From assembly GCA_900549295.1 (NCBI GenBank), contig URNG01000050.1:1-21052 (forward strand): a DNA stretch of 21,052 nt, written 5' to 3'. The notes under the pieces are model-generated. The model had not been told where the DNA came from, searched no databases, and was given only the letters and a program-made list of their open reading frames with translations. The DNA is from an uncultured Rhodocyclaceae bacterium. Lineage in GTDB: Bacteria > Pseudomonadota > Gammaproteobacteria > Burkholderiales > Rhodocyclaceae. Made by a program: the position numbers and the translations under genes. Within the stretch, counting starts at the first letter, position 1. Each line of letters opens with the position of its first letter. This document shows positions 15,914-21,052 of this stretch, piece after piece.

Positions 15914-16639
15914 TCAGTCATCGAGACGCGGCGGGCGGCCGTCGTAAATCAGGTTCTGGCGGCGCTGCAGATAGGCGTCGCGCACATAGGCGTATTCGTC
16001 GATGGCGGCTTCCTCGACGATCTTGTCCGCCGGCAGCAGGCCGGCGCGCAGGTCGACGAAGCGCAGCGCCACCGCGCCGTAGCGGGTATGGTAGTTCTTG
16101 ATGCCCATCAGCGGATCGGTGAAGAATTCCACTGCCCAGCCCGCCGTGTCGCGTACCGTGCGCGGGCCGATGATGGGCAGGAAGACGTAGCTGCTTTCTT
16201 TCGCGCCCCAGACGGCAAAGGTCTGGCCCAGGTCTTCGTTGTGCCGCTCGATGCCGAGTTCGCTGGCGACGTCGAAGAGGCCGAAAATGCCAACCGTGGA
16301 ATTGACCAGCAGCCGCGCCAAGCTGTCGCCGGCATCGCCCGGTTTGCCTTGCAGGAGGCTGTTGGCACCGATCCAGACTTCGCCGACGTTGCCGAAGAAA
16401 TTGCCCGCGCCCGCCTTGGCCGGCAGCGGCACGGCAGCGTCGTAGGCCTGCGCCACCGGACGGGTGACATAGGTGTCCAGCGTCTTGTTGACCGCGTACA
16501 TCGAGCGGTTGAAGTTCTCGTAAGGATCGTGCGGATTTTCCGCGGCCACGCTCAGGCTGGCGAGCAGAACCCCGCCCAGGGCGAGCAGGCTGCGAACGGT
16601 GCGGGCTTTGAATGCGCTGGCTTTCAATTTGGTCCTCAT
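15914..16639 (-). CDS. mlaA: MlaA/VacJ-family outer-membrane protein
   Basis: A 241-residue MlaA/VacJ protein. It matches in NPHDPYENFNRSMYAVN, VNSTVGIFGLFDVAS, FAVWGAKESSYVFLPIIGPR and a C-terminal segment ending RQNLIYDGRPPRLDD. MlaA removes misplaced phospholipid from the outer leaflet of the outer membrane and passes it to MlaC. MlaA of E. coli is a lipoprotein, but here the leader (LLALGGVLLASLSVAAENPHDP) has no cysteine in or near a lipobox. The ATG overlaps the mlaD stop as ATGA. In E. coli mlaA is elsewhere on the chromosome; having it within the mla operon is usual for betaproteobacteria. Confidence 0.92.
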   Translation of the reverse strand: MRTKLKASAFKARTVRSLLALGGVLLASLSVAAENPHDPYENFNRSMYAVNKTLDTYVTRPVAQAYDAAVPLPAKAGAGNFFGNVGEVWIGANSLLQGKPGDAGDSLARLLVNSTVGIFGLFDVASELGIERHNEDLGQTFAVWGAKESSYVFLPIIGPRTVRDTAGWAVEFFTDPLMGIKNYHTRYGAVALRFVDLRAGLLPADKIVEEAAIDEYAYVRDAYLQRRQNLIYDGRPPRLDD

Positions 16640-17106
16640 TTGCTGTCTTCACCTCCAGCCGCTTTGCTGAAGAGGAATTGGCTGATCAATTTTTCCAGAA
16701 CGACAGCGGATTGTGTTTTCCTGATGACATCGCCGGCCTGCAGCATTTTTTCATCGCCGCCGGCGTCGAAACCAATGTACTGCTCACCAAGCAAACCCGC
16801 TGTAAAGATCGAAGCAAAGGTGTCGCGCGGGAAACGATAGCGTCCGTCGATCTGCATCGTCACCACGGCGTCGTAGTTTTCCGGGTCGAAGCGGATATCC
16901 GAGATTCGTCCCACCAACACCCCGGCGCTACGCACCGGGCCACGCACCTTCAGGCCGCCGATGTTATCAAAATGGGCTTCCAGGGTGTATGTCTGCGACA
17001 GGTGGGCGGCCGATAAATTCCCCACCTTGAGCGCCAAAAACAACACTGCGGCGATGCCCAGTGCCACGAAAAAACCAACCCACAGGTCAAGGACGGTACG
17101 GTTCAC
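16636..17106 (-). CDS. mlaD: MlaD, MCE-domain subunit
   Basis: A 156-residue protein: one N-terminal membrane helix (about residues 8-28), then a single MCE domain with VRGPVRSAGVLVGRI and the GLLGEQYIGF loop, then a short helix. MlaD forms the hexameric periplasmic ring of the MlaFEDB complex. The start is GTG 17106, overlapping the mlaE stop (GTGA). Short compared with E. coli MlaD (183) but normal in its core. Confidence 0.94.
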   Translation of the reverse strand: MNRTVLDLWVGFFVALGIAAVLFLALKVGNLSAAHLSQTYTLEAHFDNIGGLKVRGPVRSAGVLVGRISDIRFDPENYDAVVTMQIDGRYRFPRDTFASIFTAGLLGEQYIGFDAGGDEKMLQAGDVIRKTQSAVVLEKLISQFLFSKAAGGEDSK

Positions 17107-17897
17107 GAAGTCCCCCGGAACATAAACGAAGTGAGAATGAAATCGAGCGCCAGTATGGTCATGGCCGAAGTCACCACGGTGCGCGTGATGGCTCTGGAGA
17201 CGCCTTCAGCCGTAGGCTGGGCGTCGTAGCCTTCGAATACGGCGATCAGCGATACGGCAAAACCGAACACCACGCTCTTGATGATGCCGTTGACGATGTC
17301 GTAGCGGAAATCGACGCTGGACTGCATCTGCGACCAGAAAGCGCCATCGTCGACGCCGATGAAAACGACGCCGATCAGCCAGCCGCCGAATACGCCCATG
17401 GCCGAGAACATCGCCGCCAGCAGCGGCATCGAGATGACGCCGCCCCAGAAACGCGGCGCGACGACGCGGGCGATGGGATTGACCGCCATCATGTCCATCG
17501 CCTTCAGTTGCTCGGTGGTTTTCATCAGGCCGATTTCGGCGGTGATCGACGAACCGGCGCGCGAAGCGAACAGCAGCCCGGCGACCACCGGCCCCAGTTC
17601 GCGCACCAGCGACAGGGCGACCAGGATGCCCAGCGCCTCCGTCGAGCCGAAGCGTTGCAAGGTTTCAAAGCCCTGCAAACCGAGCACCAGACCGACGAAC
17701 AGGCCGGACACCAGGATGATGAGCAAGGACAGCACGCCGTTGAAGTAAATCTCGCGCAGGGTCAGCGGCAGACGGCGGAACGAGGTGCCGGAATGGCGCA
17801 GGATGGCGAGGAAAAAGCGGCTGGCGAAACCCAGCTGCCAGACCTTTTCGACCGTGCCGTGGCCGAGTTTTCTGATCCAGTCAAGCGGCCCGGCCAT
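17103..17897 (-). CDS. mlaE: MlaE, permease of the phospholipid ABC complex
   Basis: A 264-residue MlaE/YrbE family membrane protein with GLVLGLQGFETLQRFGSTEA, the strongly conserved LVRELGPVVAGLLFASRAGS followed by ITAEIGLMKTTEQ, and IARVVAPRFWGGVISMPLL. It is the inner-membrane core of MlaFEDB. I start at ATG 17897, which overlaps the mlaF end by 17 bases. The open frame extends to 17972, but those residues are unlike the family. Confidence 0.95.
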   Translation of the reverse strand: MAGPLDWIRKLGHGTVEKVWQLGFASRFFLAILRHSGTSFRRLPLTLREIYFNGVLSLLIILVSGLFVGLVLGLQGFETLQRFGSTEALGILVALSLVRELGPVVAGLLFASRAGSSITAEIGLMKTTEQLKAMDMMAVNPIARVVAPRFWGGVISMPLLAAMFSAMGVFGGWLIGVVFIGVDDGAFWSQMQSSVDFRYDIVNGIIKSVVFGFAVSLIAVFEGYDAQPTAEGVSRAITRTVVTSAMTILALDFILTSFMFRGTS

Positions 17898-18699
17898 GCG
17901 CGCGCTCCAGGAAATCTTCGGCCACCGAGGGGGCCGGGTAATCGAAAGCCACCGGCCCGTCGGCCTCAGCATGGACGAACTGATGCACGAAGGGATCGCG
18001 GGAATCGCGGATCTCGTCCGGCGTGCCTTCCGCTACTACTTTGCCGCCGTTGAGGAAGTAGATGTAATCGACCATCAGGAGCGATTCCTGCACGTCGTGC
18101 GTGACCATGATCGACGTTGCGCCAAGGGCATCATTGAGGGTGCGGATCAGCCGTCCGATGACACCGAGTGCGATCGGGTCCAGCCCGGTGAAGGGCTCGT
18201 CATACATGATGAGGGCGGGGTCGAGCGCCACGGCACGGGCGAGCGCCACGCGCCGCGCCATGCCGCCGGAAAGCGAAGCGGGCATCAGGTGATGCGCGCC
18301 GCGCAGGCCGACGGCTTCGAGCTTCATCAGGACCAGATCGAGGATCATGCTTTCGGGCAGGTCGGTATGTTCGCGCAAGGGGAAGGCGACGTTTTCAAAA
18401 ACCGACAGGTCGGTGAACAAGGCGCCGAACTGGAACAGCATGCCCATCCGGCGGCGCAGGCGGTACAGCTCGGCTTCCGGCATCTCGCTGACGATGGCTT
18501 CGCCCAGGCGCACGCTGCCGCCGGTTGGCCGCAACTGGCCGCCGATGCAGCGCAGCAGCGTGGTCTTGCCGCAACCGGAGCCGCCCATGATGGCGACGAC
18601 CTTGCCGCGCGGGATGCGCATGTCGATCCCTTGCAGCAAAGGCCGGTCGCCGTAGCTGAAATGCAGGTCCTGGATGTCGACCAGGATGTCGTCCGTCAA
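17881..18699 (-). CDS. mlaF: MlaF, ATPase of the phospholipid ABC complex
   Basis: A 272-residue ABC ATPase with Walker A GGSGCGKTT, Q-loop MLFQFGALF, signature LSGGMARR, Walker B LIMYDEP and H-loop VTHDVQES. The MLFQFGALFTDLSVFENVAFP stretch and C-terminal extension are typical of MlaF. I favour a TTG start at 18699, since GGGGGA lies seven bases upstream. A TTG at 18714 would add five residues and use that same sequence as coding. It heads the mla operon and is divergent from the secretin gene. Confidence 0.93.
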   Translation of the reverse strand: MTDDILVDIQDLHFSYGDRPLLQGIDMRIPRGKVVAIMGGSGCGKTTLLRCIGGQLRPTGGSVRLGEAIVSEMPEAELYRLRRRMGMLFQFGALFTDLSVFENVAFPLREHTDLPESMILDLVLMKLEAVGLRGAHHLMPASLSGGMARRVALARAVALDPALIMYDEPFTGLDPIALGVIGRLIRTLNDALGATSIMVTHDVQESLLMVDYIYFLNGGKVVAEGTPDEIRDSRDPFVHQFVHAEADGPVAFDYPAPSVAEDFLERAHGRAA

Positions 18700-18726
18700 G
18701 GCGTTTTCCCCCAAAAGAATGGCGGA

Positions 18727-18732
18727 ATTCTA
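18727..18732 (-). promoter_or_regulatory. Possible -10 element of the mla operon
   Basis: TAGAAT (5/6 to TATAAT) on the minus strand lies about 30 bases before the mlaF start. I found no matching -35 hexamer at 16-18 bases, so this is tentative. Confidence 0.3.
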
Positions 18733-18784
18733 GCAGAAGTCCGGCTCAGTGCTTTCCGATGTAGCGTCGTGGCTTGCTTTAATA

Positions 18785-18813
18785 ATGACAAATAGATATT
18801 CTTGGGTTATATT
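18785..18813 (+). promoter_or_regulatory. Predicted sigma70 promoter of the secretin gene
   Basis: ATGACA (18785-18790) and TATATT (18808-18813) each match 5/6 of consensus and are 17 bases apart. The surrounding DNA is AT-rich against a GC-rich background. Transcription would start near 18820, about 20 bases before ATG 18841. Confidence 0.6.
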
Positions 18814-18840
18814 TCGTGCAACTTCATTCACGGCTTCGCC

Positions 18841-20472
18841 ATGCGCCCGCTCATGCCAGCACTCATCCTTCTGCTTTTCGTCATGGCTGCCTGCAGTCAG
18901 CCGGGGCCGCGCCCGGATTTGCAGGCGCACTTGCCGGGCGGGCAGGCGGACCACGCCCCGCCGCCAGCAGCAGCTCAGGCAGCCGCCGTCCCGGAAACCC
19001 GGCCGGTCCCGCCTTTTTCGCTGCCGGCGGAAACCTACAGCGTCACCGTGCGCGACGTGCCGGTGCGGGACCTGCTGTTCGTGCTGGCGCGCGATGCCAG
19101 ACTGGATATCGACATCGCGCCGCAGGTCGGCGGTACGGTCACGCTCAATGCGCACCAGCGGCCCTTGCCGGAATTGCTCGAACGCATCGCGCGCCAGGTG
19201 CCGCTGCGCTATGAGTATCTCGCCAACAGCCTGCTGGTCACGCCGGATTCCCCTTATCTGCAGCACTACCCCGTCGATTACGTCAATCTCGGACGCAGCG
19301 TGACCACCTCGGTGTCGAACAACATGCAGATCGGCACTGGGCAAGGGGGCGGTCAGGGGAGCGACAGAGCGGCCGACAATCTTTCCGCGACCCGGATCGA
19401 GAACACCACCCAGCACCGTTTCTGGGAAAAGCTCGAAAAAAGCATCGCGCACCTGCTGCAAGAGGGGAGCGCGGGGAAAACCGCGCCGCCGGGCGAGCCG
19501 CAGCGTCTGGCGGTGCACCCGGAAGCAGGATTCGTGTCGGTATTCGCCACCCAGGCGCAGCAGCGGCAGGTGGCCCGGCTGATCGCGCAGATGAGCGGGG
19601 CGGTGCGCCGGCAGGTGCTGATCGAGGCCAGCATCGTCGAAGTCAGCCTGAACGAAGGCCACGAACAGGGGATCGACTGGACGTCGCTGATCAGCGGCGG
19701 CGTTTTCGAATTCGTGGGCAACACGCTCAAGAATGGCGTCAATCTGCGTTACAGCCGCAGCAGCAACGGTAGCGAGAACCCGCGCGCGCTGCTCAACCTG
19801 CTGCAGCGCTTCGGCACCAGCAAGGTGTTGTCCAGCCCGCGCCTGTCGGTGCTGAACAACCAGACCGCCTTGCTGAAGGTGGTGGAAAATTATGTCTATT
19901 TCAGCGTCAAGGCTGATACCACGAGCACCGCCAACGTCGGCAGCACGGTGACTTACACGACCACGCCACAGACCGTCGCGGTCGGGCTGGTGATGGGCGT
20001 CACGCCGCAGATCGCGGCCGACGATTCGGTGATTCTCAACATCCGCCCCACCATCACCAGCATCAGCCGCGAAGTGCCCGATCCCAATCCGGAACTGCGC
20101 AAGAACGGCATCGAAAACCTGGTGCCGATGATCCGCACGCGCGAAATCGAGTCGGTGATGCGCGTCGCCAACGGCCAGATCGCCGTCCTCGGCGGCCTGA
20201 TGGAAGACCGCGCCGACTACCAGACCGCCCGCCTGCCCGGCCTGGGGCAGGTGCCGCTGGCGGGCGAAGTGTTCACCAACCGCAACAACCGCACGCAGAA
20301 AACCGAACTCGTCATTTTCCTGCGCCCGGTGGTGGTGCGCGAACCGGCGCTCTCCGGCGCTTATGCGCCCTATGCCCGCTATCTGCCGGATGCGGCCTTT
20401 CTCGATGCGCCGCAACATGCGCGGCCCTTTGCACTGCCTGCGGATGCCACGCCGCCGGAGGTGTTGCCGTGA
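18841..20472 (+). CDS. mshL: MshL-type pilus secretin, lipoprotein
   Basis: A 543-residue outer-membrane secretin. A type II signal peptide ends at Cys18 (VMAAC). An STN-like N-terminal domain (~60-135, with YSVTVRDVPVRDLLFVLARD) is followed by a linker. The secretin core starts near residue 257 (QVLIEASIVEVSLNE) and contains VLSSPRLSVLNNQTALLKVV, VGLVMGVTPQI and LGGLMEDR. It fits MshL, the channel of MSHA-type type IV pili; PilQ is longer with AMIN domains, and GspD has more N domains. I start at ATG 18841 for the signal peptide, not the TTG at 18802 that lies in the promoter. A GTGA overlap joins it to the next gene. Confidence 0.85.
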   Translation: MRPLMPALILLLFVMAACSQPGPRPDLQAHLPGGQADHAPPPAAAQAAAVPETRPVPPFSLPAETYSVTVRDVPVRDLLFVLARDARLDIDIAPQVGGTVTLNAHQRPLPELLERIARQVPLRYEYLANSLLVTPDSPYLQHYPVDYVNLGRSVTTSVSNNMQIGTGQGGGQGSDRAADNLSATRIENTTQHRFWEKLEKSIAHLLQEGSAGKTAPPGEPQRLAVHPEAGFVSVFATQAQQRQVARLIAQMSGAVRRQVLIEASIVEVSLNEGHEQGIDWTSLISGGVFEFVGNTLKNGVNLRYSRSSNGSENPRALLNLLQRFGTSKVLSSPRLSVLNNQTALLKVVENYVYFSVKADTTSTANVGSTVTYTTTPQTVAVGLVMGVTPQIAADDSVILNIRPTITSISREVPDPNPELRKNGIENLVPMIRTREIESVMRVANGQIAVLGGLMEDRADYQTARLPGLGQVPLAGEVFTNRNNRTQKTELVIFLRPVVVREPALSGAYAPYARYLPDAAFLDAPQHARPFALPADATPPEVLP

Positions 20473-21052
20473 ATGCGCCGCTGAATACATCCCGGCTGCT
20501 GCTGGGCGAACGGCTGCTGCAACGGCAATTGATCTCGCCGGATCAATTGCGCATCGCCCTGCTGGAACAGCAGAAAAAACGCCAGCCGCTGGCCCGCCTG
20601 CTCGCCGACCTGGGCTTTACGGATGAGGCGCTCCTGCAGGATGCGCTTGCCGAACACCTGGCCTGCGCGCGCTTTAACCCCGCGCAGCACGTGCCCAACC
20701 AGGATGCGCTGGCGCGGGTGAATGAAGCCGTCGCGCGTCGGCATCATCTCCTGCCGCTGGCGGTGGATGAGGCGGCGCAGCATTTTCTGCTGGCGATGGC
20801 CTTTCCGCACGACCCGCACGCCCGCGCGGCTAGCGAAGCAGCCTGCCCGGAGGGGATGCGCTGTGTCGCCCTGCTCGCCGGGGCGGGGGAAATCGCCGAG
20901 GCCATAGGCCGGTATTACCCGGCGCCACTCGATATTGACGCCCTGCTCGACCACTGCGGCAGCGCCGTTGCGCATCCGGGGCATGCGCCGGATGACGCGC
21001 CCGCCGTGCGGCTCCCCCCCCCCCCGGCCCGCGCGCCCCGCCACCAGTTTCT
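20469..21052 (+). CDS. GspE/MshE-type secretion ATPase, N-terminal part
   Basis: Open from GTG 20469 to the right edge (194 codons, no stop). The N-terminal region matches the GspE/PilB N-terminal domain: LLLGERLLQRQLISPDQLRIAL, GFTDEALLQDALAEHL and AVARRHHLLPLAVDE. The catalytic RecA-like domain would lie beyond the edge. Neighbourhood with mshL suggests the MSHA-pilus assembly ATPase MshE. The last ~40 bases contain a run of C (21011-21022). There the family's LVDALLADA-type stretch is expected after DDAPAVRL but LPPPPARAP is read, probably an edge error. Confidence 0.75.
   Translation, partial: MNAPLNTSRLLLGERLLQRQLISPDQLRIALLEQQKKRQPLARLLADLGFTDEALLQDALAEHLACARFNPAQHVPNQDALARVNEAVARRHHLLPLAVDEAAQHFLLAMAFPHDPHARAASEAACPEGMRCVALLAGAGEIAEAIGRYYPAPLDIDALLDHCGSAVAHPGHAPDDAPAVRLPPPPARAPRHQF

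Overview
The window looks like chromosomal DNA of a high-GC betaproteobacterium, probably near the Rhodocyclales. The main reason is gene order on the minus strand of the right half: mlaF-mlaE-mlaD-mlaA-mlaC-mlaB, a YadG/YadH-type ABC pair, bolA/ibaG, murA, (cspA), hisG, hisD. This is a familiar betaproteobacterial arrangement and extends the E. coli mlaFEDCB-ibaG-murA block. The genus cannot be settled from the sequence alone. Both edges carry C-rich, low-complexity stretches that break otherwise conserved protein motifs, so the window may be a whole contig with poor ends.

Layout. 1-1413 (+): the 3' part of hisC, overlapped by a small YkgJ-type cysteine-cluster protein. 1491-9421 (+): an iron-type cell-surface-signalling island. 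It has a near-consensus promoter whose -10 lies inside a perfect Fur-box-like palindrome, then a FecI-type ECF sigma factor, a FecR-type anti-sigma factor, a 402-base gap, an STN-containing TonB-dependent receptor, an ABC ATPase, an ABC-2-type permease (frameshifted as read here) and a large membrane-anchored protein resembling DUF4857. A bidirectional terminator separates the island from the convergent his genes. 9503-11482 (-): hisD and hisG. 11586-11789 (-): cspA with its own terminator. 11993-18699 (-): murA, bolA, the ABC pair and the six mla genes, packed with 1-17 base overlaps. 18841-end (+): a lipoprotein secretin of the MshL type and the start of a GspE/MshE-type ATPase.

How the genes fit together. 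The mla genes form the inner-membrane (MlaFEDB), periplasmic (MlaC) and outer-membrane (MlaA) parts of the phospholipid-trafficking pathway, next to the first committed enzyme of peptidoglycan synthesis (MurA). The his genes belong to histidine biosynthesis, but hisC and hisD face each other across the island instead of lying in one operon. The most interesting part is the island: a FecI/FecR/FecA-like signalling relay joined to an exporter-like ABC ATPase and permease and a DUF4857-like protein, with no periplasmic binding protein or classical importer permease. Its substrate and direction of transport are unknown to me.
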